Source: Planctomycetaceae bacterium (GTDB lineage: Bacteria > Planctomycetota > Planctomycetia > Pirellulales > PNKZ01). From it: 64,000 nt of DNA. Made by a program: the position numbers and the translations under genes. The notes below the pieces were generated by a model, which had not been told where the DNA came from, did no database searches, and worked only from the letters and a program-made list of their open reading frames with translations. The stretch spans positions 1-64,000 of the forward strand of contig JAEUIN010000323.1 in the NCBI GenBank assembly GCA_016793115.1. Direction: 5' to 3'. Of this stretch, positions 34,528 through 43,618 are shown piece after piece. Position 1 is the stretch's first letter. Each line of letters begins with the position of its first letter.

Positions 34528-36201
34528 TTAGGCCAACAGGTCCAGTCCGCCGTCGGTGCGCCGGTTGCTCGCGGCGCCGCGCGTGGTCGTTTCGGTCGTG
34601 CCGCCGCGGCCGGCGTTCGTCGAACCGACCGTACGGAGCGGGCCGTCGTACGCACCGTCTTGTCGACGATCGGGCATGTTCGAGAGACCGCCGCCGCCGG
34701 AGTTCATCAAGTCGACGTCGAAGCGCTCGACGCGAATGTTTTGTTCGGCCAACCGTTCGCGCAACTGCGGCAAGCTCTCGGCGATCACCTGGCGGGCCTG
34801 CGGAGTCTCCGCTTCGAGCCGCGCACTGAGCACTCCGTCGGTCAGTTTCACTTGGAGCTTGAGCGAACCAAGCTCGGGCGGGCTCAAGCGAATCTTCAAA
34901 TCGCCGCCCCGCTCATGAGCCGTCGTCACGGCCCGTGTGACGCGTTGGACGAGGCGGGCTCGCTCGGCGTGCGACAACGATCCGGCGCGCTCGCCGCCGG
35001 CCGCCTCTCCGGTAAAGGAGTTCTCACGTCGCGTTGCGGGCTGCGCGGTTTCGAGGGCTGCGGCGGCGCGATCGGCCTGCGTTGCGGTCCGTTCCCGATG
35101 CACGGCGTCCCCGATTTTCTGATCCGCATGCCGCGACTTTTCGTCTTCGTCGTTCTTGATCGACGAATCGACGAGTTGCTGCGCCGACTGCGCGGCGGCG
35201 GCTTGCGCCGCTTCGACGACCTGCGCGGTGATCGCGGGCGTAGCGCCGTTCGCCTGCACAGGTGCGGCGCCGTCGGTCGACGCGGGGCCGTTCCGTTGCT
35301 TGCCGTCGTCTTCTGCGGCGGGTCTTGGCGGAAGCTCGGCCGTGGCTCCCGTCGGCGGCGCGGCAGCCGTCGTCGCGCTTTCCGTCGCGATGACCGCCGC
35401 GTCTTTCGCCGCGACGTGAGTCACCGGCGTCTCCGCCGGCTTCGGCGCGTGCTTCGTGTTCTCGACTTGCGGCTGCTCGACGACCGCAACCGACGCCGAC
35501 TCTTGCGGCGCCGCAACGATCTGCTGTTCGGTCTCCGCGCTCGGCTGCACCGTTGCGTCGACCTGCGGGGCTTCGCCGACCACGGCATCGACCTGAGCGG
35601 CGGCCGTCTTCGCGCCGCGCTCTTCACCCCCCGGCTTCGGCTTCTCGGCCGGCGCAACAGGCGTCGTGTCGGCGACCGCTTCGTCCAAGGCCTCGTCGCT
35701 CAGGGTGATTTCGTCGGGCGCACCGGTCTGCGCCTCTTTCAGCGCGGCGACGGCCGCCGCCGCGGCGGCGATCGCTTCGGCGTCCTTCTTCTCGGCGTGC
35801 TCATCGTCGGACGAGCTTTGCTTACCGTCGGCGTCGGTCTTGTCGGCATGAGCGTCGACTTGCTCGTCCCCCTGCTCGGCTTTTGAAGCGGAGTCGGTTT
35901 TGGCTTCTTGCGCCTTGCCGCCCTCGGCCGCTTCCGCCGCCGAAGAGTCTTTCGCAGAGAGTTCGGCGTGATCGTCGTCGCTGCGCGAGGTTTCCTCTCG
36001 CTTCGCGGTCGCCGCGACGTTCGAAGTCGGCGAGCGATCTTCGGCCGGCGGCGACGATGTCGGCCGTGCGTCGTCGCGCGAGCCGGCGCGCCGCAGATGA
36101 TCTTGAAACGATTCTCCCCCGCGCGCCGCCGGCGGCGACGTCACGACGGGTGCCGGAATATCGAGCGGCAAGCTCAGGCCTTCGACGGCGATCGGCGACA
36201 T
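34528..36201 (-). CDS. fliK: Hook-length control protein FliK
   Basis: 557 residues. The first 430 are low-complexity (Ala, Glu, Pro, Thr rich), as expected for the extended ruler of FliK. The C-terminal domain (about 440-520) is the Flg_hook domain: DLKIRLSPPELGSLKLQVKL, then LSARLEAETPQARQVIAESLPQLRERLAEQ. It is exported and signals FlhB to switch substrate. The start has AAGGAAGGAG at 7 nt. FlhB in this cluster has an altered cleavage site. Confidence 0.9.
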   Translation of the reverse strand: MSPIAVEGLSLPLDIPAPVVTSPPAARGGESFQDHLRRAGSRDDARPTSSPPAEDRSPTSNVAATAKREETSRSDDDHAELSAKDSSAAEAAEGGKAQEAKTDSASKAEQGDEQVDAHADKTDADGKQSSSDDEHAEKKDAEAIAAAAAAVAALKEAQTGAPDEITLSDEALDEAVADTTPVAPAEKPKPGGEERGAKTAAAQVDAVVGEAPQVDATVQPSAETEQQIVAAPQESASVAVVEQPQVENTKHAPKPAETPVTHVAAKDAAVIATESATTAAAPPTGATAELPPRPAAEDDGKQRNGPASTDGAAPVQANGATPAITAQVVEAAQAAAAQSAQQLVDSSIKNDEDEKSRHADQKIGDAVHRERTATQADRAAAALETAQPATRRENSFTGEAAGGERAGSLSHAERARLVQRVTRAVTTAHERGGDLKIRLSPPELGSLKLQVKLTDGVLSARLEAETPQARQVIAESLPQLRERLAEQNIRVERFDVDLMNSGGGGLSNMPDRRQDGAYDGPLRTVGSTNAGRGGTTETTTRGAASNRRTDGGLDLLA

Positions 36202-36236
36202 GTCCGGCTCCTTCCTTGGCGCTCGGGTTCGATGAA

Positions 36237-36923
36237 CTACTCTTGCGACACCGACGCGGCTTGCTTCGCCGCTTCGTCGATCAACGTCACGTCCGGTTCG
36301 CCCGCGCGAATCAAACGCAACATCTCGGCCAACTGCTCGCTCTCCGGCTCGGTCTTGAACTCGGCGACGATCTTAGCCCGCTTCTCGATCGGCATCGCGC
36401 TCAAGAGGGTCACCGCTTGCTTCATCTCGCCGGCTTTGAGCATGATTTCGATCTGCTCTTTCGCCTGCTTCGGCTTCACCGTCTCCAACAGCGAGCGAGC
36501 GTTCTCCATGTTTTCGGCGATTGCTCCCTCGCGCAAGTTCTTCAAGCGGGCCTCGAAGTCTTGCTTCATACGCTGATATCGGTCGGCCGTGTCGGTGAGT
36601 TGACCTTGCATCGTGGTCACGCGCGCCAGCTGATTGCGCAGTTCTTGCTCGCGCAGTTCGAAATCGCGCGATTTCCGCGCACGCGCCTCCGCGATGTCGG
36701 CGAGCGAAAGCCGCTCCTGCGTCTCCTTCGCGCGGTCTTCTTCCACCTGTTCGCGCAGCGCGAGCAAGTCGACCCCTTGGATCACGGCCATGATTTGCTC
36801 GAGCTTCTGGTGGGAAAAACCCCCTTTCAGACCGATCACGGTGAGCACCATGAGCGCAGCCAAGGCGTGCCCCAAGAGCAAATAGATGATCAAACTCGAC
36901 AGCATTCCGATCATTCGGCCCAT
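36237..36923 (-). CDS. MotE/YlxF-like coiled-coil membrane protein
   Basis: 228 residues: one N-terminal transmembrane helix (about 8-30), a long coiled coil (about 45-150) and a C-terminal MgtE-N-like helical domain (LLETVKPKQAKEQIEIMLKAGEMKQAVTLLSAMPIEKRAKIV). This layout matches the MotE/YlxF family encoded after fliJ in many flagellar operons and thought to aid stator assembly. Its start overlaps the fliJ stop by 13 bp. Confidence 0.75.
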   Translation of the reverse strand: MGRMIGMLSSLIIYLLLGHALAALMVLTVIGLKGGFSHQKLEQIMAVIQGVDLLALREQVEEDRAKETQERLSLADIAEARARKSRDFELREQELRNQLARVTTMQGQLTDTADRYQRMKQDFEARLKNLREGAIAENMENARSLLETVKPKQAKEQIEIMLKAGEMKQAVTLLSAMPIEKRAKIVAEFKTEPESEQLAEMLRLIRAGEPDVTLIDEAAKQAASVSQE

Positions 36924-37381
36924 ACGTCGTCCTCCTCGGCGTCGCGCAGATTTTGCGTGCCTCGCCGGCCGGCCGCTTCGTCAAGAATTTTCATTTCCGC
37001 AGCCGCCGCGAGCTTGCGATGTTCGGTTTTCCGCAACTCACGGAGGTTCTCCAGCACTTTGTACTCGCGGTCGGCCTCGATCAGGGCGTCGCGCCGCTTG
37101 GCGATTTCCGCGGCGACGTTGGCCCGCTGTTGCTCGACGTGGCGTTGCTCGAGCGTGACGACGGCGTCGTACCGCTGGGCTTCCAGCAACTTGTCGACGT
37201 CGATGCGCCCGCGCCCCATCGTCTGCAGACGACGCGCTTCCTGCCGCAGCGATTCCAACTCCGCCAACTGCTCGCGCAAGGCGTCGTCGATGCGCAGCGC
37301 CTCGGCCAGCTGCTCGCGCCGCTCGTCGCGGGCCGCCTCGCGCAACCGCATCAAGGTTTGCAACCGAAATTGGAATCGCAC
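36911..37381 (-). CDS. fliJ: Flagellar export protein FliJ
   Basis: 156 residues, almost entirely a helical coiled coil with the FliJ start pattern FRLQTLMRLREAARDERREQLAEA. FliJ is the stalk subunit of the export ATPase, binding FliI and FlhA. It follows fliI as usual. The tail is acidic. Confidence 0.9.
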   Translation of the reverse strand: MRFQFRLQTLMRLREAARDERREQLAEALRIDDALREQLAELESLRQEARRLQTMGRGRIDVDKLLEAQRYDAVVTLEQRHVEQQRANVAAEIAKRRDALIEADREYKVLENLRELRKTEHRKLAAAAEMKILDEAAGRRGTQNLRDAEEDDVWAE

Positions 37382-37440
37382 GGTAAATTCTTAGCTCTTA
37401 ACTTTCGGATTCGCGACGACTTACGCAACCGAGAACGCCG

Positions 37441-38760
37441 TCAGCGTCCCAGCTTCGCCTTGCAAATCTGCCGAATCTGCACCAGCAACTTCTTCGCTTC
37501 GTCCACGCTGCTCGCTTCGTTCACCCCTTGGCGCAGGAACTGATTCAGCGCGTCTTGCATATCGATCGAGAGATCGATCACCGGATTCGAACCGCGCCGA
37601 TAAGCGCCGATCGAAATCAAATCTTCGTTCTCGCGATAAGCGGCCAGCAATTCGCGCATCGAACCTGCCGCTTCGCGGTGTTCGGGCGTCGCCACTTCGC
37701 TCATCAAACGGCTCAAACTCGGCAGCACGTCGACCGCCGGATAATGATTGCGAGAAGCGATCTTGCGGGAGAGCCAGGTGTGGCCGTCGATCAAACCGCG
37801 GACGCAGTCGGCGATCGGTTCGTTTTCGTCGTCGCCGTCGACGAGCACCGAATAGAACGCCGTAATGCTCCCTTCCTTCGTGCGACCCGCCCGCTCCACC
37901 AGCCGCGGCAGCATCGCGAACACCGACGGCGGAAAGCCGCGCGTCGTCGGCGGCTCGCCGGCCGCGAGCCCGATCTCGCGCTGCGCGAGCGCGAACCGAG
38001 TGAGCGAGTCCATCACGAGCAAGACGCTCTTCCCTTGATCGCGAAAGTATTCGGCGACCGCCGTCGCGGCAAACGCGGCCCGCACGCGCAACAGCGCCGG
38101 CTCGTCGCTGGTCGCCGTGACGACGACGCTCCGCGCCAAGCCTTCCGGACCCAGGTCGCGCTCGAGGAATTCATTGACTTCACGGCCGCGCTCGCCGACC
38201 AAGGCGATGACGTTCACGTCGGCCGACGTGTATCTACTCATCATGCCGAGCGTCACGCTCTTGCCGACGCCCGAGCCGGCGAAGATGCCCATCCGTTGGC
38301 CTTGCCCCACGGTCAGCAGTCCGTCGATCACGCGTACGCCGGTCGACAGCGGCTTGTCGATTCGCGGTCGATCGACGGGAATAGGGGGACGTCGATCGAG
38401 CGGCACGCGCTCGGCCAAGACCGGCTGCGGTTTGCCGTCGATCGCCGTGCCGCGGGCGTCGATCACTCGACCCAACAGGGCCGATCCGACGCGGAGCCAG
38501 TTTTTCGTGCGTTTCAGACGCACGCGGTCACCCTGTCGGATTCCGCCGAGGTCGTCGAACGGAAAGAGGATCGTCTGGTCGTCGCGGAAGCCGATCACTT
38601 CGGCTTCGAGCGGAGGCGCGCCGTGCCGCGTGATTTCCACGAGCGCGCCGACGGGGGCCGGAAAACCGGCCGCGGCGGCAGTCATGCCGATCGTGCGGAC
38701 GACGCGCCCTTCGAGCGCGGCCGGAAGAATGTCGTCGAGTTGGTCGGCGAGTTCGAGCAT
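37441..38760 (-). CDS. fliI: Flagellar export ATPase FliI
   Basis: 439 residues, standard length. F1-ATPase-beta-like: Walker A GSGVGKS (162-168), LVGERGREVNEFLE, a Walker B segment ending VLLVMDSLTRFALAQREIGLAAGEPPTTRG and the YYPAVDVLPSLSRLM-type region (NHYPAVDVLPSLSRL). It energises unfolding and delivery of export substrates. The start is 3 bp after the fliH stop. Confidence 0.97.
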   Translation of the reverse strand: MLELADQLDDILPAALEGRVVRTIGMTAAAAGFPAPVGALVEITRHGAPPLEAEVIGFRDDQTILFPFDDLGGIRQGDRVRLKRTKNWLRVGSALLGRVIDARGTAIDGKPQPVLAERVPLDRRPPIPVDRPRIDKPLSTGVRVIDGLLTVGQGQRMGIFAGSGVGKSVTLGMMSRYTSADVNVIALVGERGREVNEFLERDLGPEGLARSVVVTATSDEPALLRVRAAFAATAVAEYFRDQGKSVLLVMDSLTRFALAQREIGLAAGEPPTTRGFPPSVFAMLPRLVERAGRTKEGSITAFYSVLVDGDDENEPIADCVRGLIDGHTWLSRKIASRNHYPAVDVLPSLSRLMSEVATPEHREAAGSMRELLAAYRENEDLISIGAYRRGSNPVIDLSIDMQDALNQFLRQGVNEASSVDEAKKLLVQIRQICKAKLGR

Positions 38761-38763
38761 CGA

Positions 38764-39417
38764 CTACGTCAACTCCTCTTCGATACGCTGGAGTTGCGCA
38801 CCGAGTTGCTGATCGATCGACCCGTGCCGCATTTCCAGCCGGCAACCGCCGCGTTCGATCCGCTCGTCGGCCGTGACCTCGGTCTCCGCAAGGCGTCCCA
38901 TTTCTTTGAGCACCAGCTGCACTTGCGAACCGAGCGCCTGCACGTCGGCCGGATTCAACAAGATGCGAATCCGGCCGCCGCCGGTCGCGAGCTCGAGTGA
39001 CTCGCGCACGAGCGCCACCGGCAAGTCGGGCCGGCCGGCAAGCTCGCGCCGCAACACGCGCTCGGCGATTCGCGAGGCGAGGCGGACGCCGGAGCGTTCC
39101 CAATGCGCGAGCCAGCCTTGTTTCGAAGTTTGGATTTCGCCGACGGCCGCGCGGAGCGCCGGCAACACGGCTTCCATTCGCTTCGCAGCTTCCGCTTCGA
39201 CCTGCGCTTGATGCTGCCGTTGAGCGGCCTTGAGTCCGTCGATTTCGGCTTGCTTGCGGATTCGCTCGGCTTGTTGCTGCGCTTCGGCCAGGATTTTGGC
39301 CGCTTCCTCGCGCATCTGCTTGATATAGGCTTCGCCGTGGCGCGCCATATCGTCGAAATTGAACGTCGCGGCCCGCGCGCCTTGCGCGTAGTCGGTCGAT
39401 TTGATGATCGATGCCAT
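38764..39417 (-). CDS. fliH: Flagellar export ATPase regulator FliH
   Basis: 217 residues from the ATG at 39417; the longer frame to 39543 runs into fliG. A central coiled coil (MREEAAKILAEAQQQAERIRKQAEIDG) leads to a V-ATPase E-subunit-like C-terminus (RIAERVLRRELAGRPDLPVALVRESL ... ADERIERGGCRLEMRHGSIDQQLGAQLQRI). FliH binds FliI and docks it at the C ring. Confidence 0.92.
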   Translation of the reverse strand: MASIIKSTDYAQGARAATFNFDDMARHGEAYIKQMREEAAKILAEAQQQAERIRKQAEIDGLKAAQRQHQAQVEAEAAKRMEAVLPALRAAVGEIQTSKQGWLAHWERSGVRLASRIAERVLRRELAGRPDLPVALVRESLELATGGGRIRILLNPADVQALGSQVQLVLKEMGRLAETEVTADERIERGGCRLEMRHGSIDQQLGAQLQRIEEELT

Positions 39418-39431
39418 AGTTCGGTCGTTCC

Positions 39432-40373
39432 TTAGGCCGCTTGAAGTTCGCCGGCCATGCGTACGATTTCGGCCTGGGCCCACTCGACGTCGCTCAACGG
39501 CGTCGGGCCGAGCGTGTCGATCGCATTCTGCAGTTGAGCCCACCGCCCGCGGGGCAGCGCGGAGAACATGCGGCGACTGAGTTCCATATCGCCGGCAAGC
39601 GCGACGGCCAGCACTTCCTGATCCACCGATTCACACAATTCGCGCAAGGCGGCATCGGACAGGCTTGTCAGCTCCGCCTGCGACAGGCGCGGTTTCGGTT
39701 CGCTCAAATCCAGCTTGGAGGCAAGATGCGGATCTTGGCGGGAGAGGCTCGAGAGCACGCTGCGTCGCACCGCCGGCGACGCTTCGCTCAAAATGTTGCG
39801 CACGGCGCCCACGCCCGAGGCTCGTACAAGGTCGCCGAAACGGCGTTTGAAGCGAAGCTGCAGTTCCTTCTCGACGTCGGCCAACACGGTCGCATCGGTC
39901 TCGTCGAGCCGAGCCAAGCGCCGCACGACCTCGGCCTGCAACGGGCCGTTGAGCGACGCCACGGCGGCCGCCGCCCGCTCCGCCGGCAAGTGCGAAAGCA
40001 CGACCGCCACGGTTTGAGGATGCTCCCCGGTGAGGAGTTCGGAAAGATCGTCGCCGTCGGCTTCATGCAAAAAGCGAAAGGGAGCCTCGGCGGCCGCCGC
40101 TCCGGCCGCGGTTGCCTTTTGCTGAGCGGCGTAGGCCGCGGCCGCGTGCGACGACATGCTCACTTCGACGCCGTCGTTCGCCTCGTTCGGACGACCGATG
40201 AACTCGGCCAACACGGCTTGCTGTTCGGCGTCGCCGATTTCCGGCAGCGCCATGATCGTGCGGCGCAAGACGGCGGCCTGCTCCGGCGACATCCGCTCGA
40301 GCAGTACGTCGGCCGTGTTGGTATCCAGAGCGGCAATGAGAACGGCCGCTTTGCGAAGTTGTTCGTTGGTCAT
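39432..40373 (-). CDS. fliG: Flagellar switch protein FliG, atypical torque domain
   Basis: 313 residues. N- and middle domains are recognisable (RKAAVLIAALDTNTADVLLERM; EHPQTVAVVLSHLP). The C-terminal domain aligns through VDQEVLAVALAG and TLGPTPLSDVEWAQAEIV. Oddities: the strongly conserved MFxF segment is absent (replaced by LDLSEPKPRLSQAEL). By eye alignment the five E. coli torque charges K264, R281, D288, D289 and R297 correspond to Ala, Gly, Asn, Ala and Pro. FliG couples the MotAB stator to the C ring, so the interface must differ here. Confidence 0.92.
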   Translation of the reverse strand: MTNEQLRKAAVLIAALDTNTADVLLERMSPEQAAVLRRTIMALPEIGDAEQQAVLAEFIGRPNEANDGVEVSMSSHAAAAYAAQQKATAAGAAAAEAPFRFLHEADGDDLSELLTGEHPQTVAVVLSHLPAERAAAAVASLNGPLQAEVVRRLARLDETDATVLADVEKELQLRFKRRFGDLVRASGVGAVRNILSEASPAVRRSVLSSLSRQDPHLASKLDLSEPKPRLSQAELTSLSDAALRELCESVDQEVLAVALAGDMELSRRMFSALPRGRWAQLQNAIDTLGPTPLSDVEWAQAEIVRMAGELQAA

Positions 40374-40538
40374 CGTCCGGCTCGATTCGTTTCAGAGACT
40401 TGGATAACGGAATAAGAGGAGATCATGGAGTCGGAGAACGGAGTTGCGGCGGTCGTGATCAGGAGCGCATCTCATTCATTTGGTCAGTGGACTCCCTATC
40501 CTCATCTCATCTCCATGTGCCCTTCCGGGGGAAGCTCG

Positions 40539-42257
40539 TTAAGTCGTGTTCCCGATCCAGCTGCGGAGAATGTTGGCCGCCGCGTCGGGGTCTTCGCGAA
40601 CCATTTCAATCAATTCCTCTCGCAGGTTTGGTCCGCCTAGGCGGCGCTGGAGCGTGCGCGTTTTCGTTTTGACGCTCGGGTCTTTGTCGCCCGCGGCGGC
40701 GGTCGCCGCGCCCGACGCTCCGGCCGGCTTGTGCGATTCATCTTCTTCGTCGTCGCCCATCGTGGCCGAGAGCACTCTCGAATCGGCGGCGACCGGCACG
40801 GCGCCGACGAACGATTTGAGCATCAGCAAGCTAAACAACCCGAGGCCGATCATGCCGATCGTACCCCACGACTGCGCAAGCCAATCGAGCGTGCGGTCGA
40901 CCATGCTCGGGCCGGCGTCGACTTCGGGCGCCACGTGCGAAAAGGCCGTGACGGTGACGAGCGTAGCCGGATCGATCGGATTCGCCGGATCGTCGGGCTT
41001 AGGAATCAACTGCACGACGTGATCCTTAATCCGCTTGATCTCGGCCGCTTCGACGGCGGTCAGCGCCGCGGCGTCGGGCTTCTTAGCTTCCGCCCCGTCG
41101 GTCGCCGGATTCTGCGCCTGCCAGACTTTGAGGAAGTAGTCGCTGGGAATGCCGATGGCCACCGCGACGCGCTTCGGCGTCAGCCCCGCCATCTTGATCT
41201 CGGCCGTGGTTCCGCCGGCCGTGTTGCGTTGTTCGGTCGTCGATTGCGTGTCTTCGCTCGAGGCTCCGCCGCCGCTTGAACTGCCGAGCGACGCGGCCGC
41301 GTTCGGCGCTTGCGCGGCGAGCCCCGGCCTACCGGCCGGCGTGTTCGGCGCCGTCGACGTTTGCGATTTCTCCATCGTCTTCGATTCGATCGGCACCGTC
41401 TTGGGGTCGATTTTGCTCTCGACCATGTTGCGAACCATTTCGCGATCGATATCGACGTTCGCCGTGACCGTCACGCCCGGCACATAGGCCAGCGCGTCGC
41501 GCAGGCTGGCTTCGATCAATTCCTTGTGAGCCCGCGTCATGCTGAGAAAGGGATCGTCGAGCGCATTGCCGACGCCGCCGATTTTGCTGCCGTTGTAGGC
41601 CCGACCGTTGATGTCGACGACGGTGACGTTCTCGGGCGATAGCCCGGCGATCGCGGCGGAGACCAGCGAGCGGATCGCCGGCACCTGGACCTCGTTGAGC
41701 TGCAGGTTGCCGCGCGGCTTCACGCTCACGCTGGCCGTGATGATCTGGTTTTGGCCGAGCCCGCCCGCACGTTTCTGAATGTCGTAGTGCACGACGGCGT
41801 TTTCGATGCCGTTCATCGAACGAATCACCATCGCCAATTCGCGTTGCTTAGCGACCTTCATCATTTCTTCTTGTTGGGCGCGGCTGGTGAACGGACTCGG
41901 CGAGTTCGCGGCTTGCGTGAGATGATCGCCAAAGCGGGCCGGCAGCGCTCCGCCGTCGGCCAGCGCTCCGAGAAACTCCGCCTGCCGCGACTTCGTCACG
42001 CGGACGCGAGCCCCTTCGACGGTGTAGTCGCTTAGCCCGGCCTTGCCGAAGGCCGCTTCCATCGCGGAGATTTCGTCGGCCGTAAACGATTGACCATTTA
42101 GCAAATAGGCGTCGGCCCCCGCCGATTGCGAGTTGAACAGGTAGCCGATGCTCACCACGACCGCGGCCAAGAGCAGCGCGGCCGTGATCCGCGCGCCGGG
42201 ACTCATCGACTTGAACAGGTCGTTCAACTGCGCGAGAAGTTTATTAAGAAAGTCCAT
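40539..42257 (-). CDS. fliF: Flagellar MS-ring protein FliF
   Basis: 572 residues. Two transmembrane helices (about 21-43 and near 465-490) flank the periplasmic ring-building domains, with YVPGVTVTANVDIDREMV as the family block and a low-complexity Ser/Gly/Thr loop (about 290-345). The C-terminal tail (LREELIEMVREDPDAAANILRSWI) is the FliG-binding segment. FliF nucleates the basal body. The 165-bp gap to fliG shows nothing further. Confidence 0.95.
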   Translation of the reverse strand: MDFLNKLLAQLNDLFKSMSPGARITAALLLAAVVVSIGYLFNSQSAGADAYLLNGQSFTADEISAMEAAFGKAGLSDYTVEGARVRVTKSRQAEFLGALADGGALPARFGDHLTQAANSPSPFTSRAQQEEMMKVAKQRELAMVIRSMNGIENAVVHYDIQKRAGGLGQNQIITASVSVKPRGNLQLNEVQVPAIRSLVSAAIAGLSPENVTVVDINGRAYNGSKIGGVGNALDDPFLSMTRAHKELIEASLRDALAYVPGVTVTANVDIDREMVRNMVESKIDPKTVPIESKTMEKSQTSTAPNTPAGRPGLAAQAPNAAASLGSSSGGGASSEDTQSTTEQRNTAGGTTAEIKMAGLTPKRVAVAIGIPSDYFLKVWQAQNPATDGAEAKKPDAAALTAVEAAEIKRIKDHVVQLIPKPDDPANPIDPATLVTVTAFSHVAPEVDAGPSMVDRTLDWLAQSWGTIGMIGLGLFSLLMLKSFVGAVPVAADSRVLSATMGDDEEDESHKPAGASGAATAAAGDKDPSVKTKTRTLQRRLGGPNLREELIEMVREDPDAAANILRSWIGNTT

Positions 42258-42352
42258 GAAAGCGTTTGAGGCTCAGGGTTCGGCGTTCGGTGTTTGGAGT
42301 TCGTGGTCGAGAGTCGCAATTCAGGCAACTCCGCACCGCGAACTCCGAACCG

Positions 42353-42658
42353 TTAAATGCGAATGTTCTGCACTTCTTGGTAGGCGGCGACCAACTTGTT
42401 ACGAATCTGCATCGTCAGACGAAACGCGAGGTCGGCCTTCTGCACGGCCGTGAGCACTTCGGCGGGGTTTACATCGCCCCCGACCGACAACGACTCGACG
42501 GCTTGATTGGCTTCGGCCTGCATCGAGTTCACCTGATTGAGCGAATCCATCAGGTACGACTGAAACTCGCCGCCGCCCGCGGCGGCAGGCTTCGCCAACG
42601 AAGGCGGAGCTTGCGGCAACGACAGCGCCGGATTCAAGTTGTTGATTGATATGGCCAT
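42353..42658 (-). CDS. fliE: Hook-basal body protein FliE
   Basis: 101 residues with the FliE C-terminal block VNPAEVLTAVQKADLAFRLTMQIRNKLVAAYQEV in pieces. FliE joins the MS ring to the rod. Order flgB-flgC-fliE-fliF is the usual one. Confidence 0.95.
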   Translation of the reverse strand: MAISINNLNPALSLPQAPPSLAKPAAAGGGEFQSYLMDSLNQVNSMQAEANQAVESLSVGGDVNPAEVLTAVQKADLAFRLTMQIRNKLVAAYQEVQNIRI

Positions 42659-42751
42659 AAAAGTTCACGCTTCGGAGTTCGGTGAGCCGGGATGCCGGCG
42701 ACCGGGGTCGATTGGGCGCCGGGGATGCCGCGGAGGGCGTTCCTACGGAAG

Positions 42752-43171
42752 CTACGCCAGAATCCTCAACGTTTGCTGTGTGATGTCTTTGGTCACTTCG
42801 ATCACGCCGACGTTCGCTTCGTAGGCCCGCGTGGTTTCAATGGCGTCGGTGAATTCGGTCATGAGGCTGATTCGCGGATAAGCGACCCAACCTTGTCGAG
42901 GGCCTTCCTTCAGTGCGTCTTGATGACCGGGCTGGTATTTCCAAATGGGCTCTTGTTGCTCTTGGCCGACTTCGGCGACCCGCACGCCGGCGGCGCCGGG
43001 CGCGTCGGCGATCGGCTCGGCTTCGAATACGACGAACCGCGGTTCGTACGGCGTCGATTCGCCTGCTTCGTTGCGCGTGGTCGACATATTCGCGATGTTG
43101 CTCGACACGGCGTTGAGCCGCATCCGTTGAGCCACGAGGGCGCTCGTGCTGACGTCGAGGGCTGGGAACAT
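42752..43171 (-). CDS. flgC: Flagellar basal-body rod protein FlgC
   Basis: 139 residues. N-terminal rod signature (LDVSTSALVAQRMRLNAVSSNIAN) and C-terminal block (MTEFTDAIETTRAYEANV, then a TQQTLRIL end). Proximal rod component exported by the flagellar type III system. Confidence 0.95.
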   Translation of the reverse strand: MFPALDVSTSALVAQRMRLNAVSSNIANMSTTRNEAGESTPYEPRFVVFEAEPIADAPGAAGVRVAEVGQEQQEPIWKYQPGHQDALKEGPRQGWVAYPRISLMTEFTDAIETTRAYEANVGVIEVTKDITQQTLRILA

Positions 43172-43210
43172 GGTTGGTTTCCGGATTTCAGTTTCTGATT
43201 TTCAGTTCGA

Positions 43211-43618
43211 CTAAGCACGCTCGGAAACGGCCGTTTGCAACAAGCGGAATTGGCTGTTCATGATCGTGAGCGCCAGGTTGTGCTGCATATGGTTCTTGGT
43301 GATCTCGGCCACTTGCTGCTCCAAGCCGACGTTGCTTTGGTCGTGATACAAAATGTTGTTGAGATCGTCGCGCACCTTGCCGAACGGATCGACGTGAATC
43401 GGGTCGCCGAGCGACTCGACCGGTCCCGCCGAATCGCGTTCCTCGATCGCGTCTTTGAGCTTCGCTTGAAACTGCTCGACCGACAGATCGCGCGTTTTGT
43501 AGCCCGGCGTGTCGATATTGGCGATGTTCGACGCGAGCACGTTGTGCCGCGACTGGTTGAAGTTCACCAGCTGTTCGAGCACCGGAATCGGCGAGTTCGC
43601 GAACATTTCGTTGAGCAT
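43211..43618 (-). CDS. flgB: Flagellar basal-body rod protein FlgB
   Basis: 135 residues. Rod signature RHNVLASNIANIDTPGYKTRDLSVEQFQ in part, and a C-terminal EQQVAEITKNHMQHNLALTIMNSQFRLLQTAV helix. Its ATG overlaps the stop of the upstream regulator by 1 bp (TAATG), so it is co-transcribed with the two-component genes. Confidence 0.95.
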   Translation of the reverse strand: MLNEMFANSPIPVLEQLVNFNQSRHNVLASNIANIDTPGYKTRDLSVEQFQAKLKDAIEERDSAGPVESLGDPIHVDPFGKVRDDLNNILYHDQSNVGLEQQVAEITKNHMQHNLALTIMNSQFRLLQTAVSERA

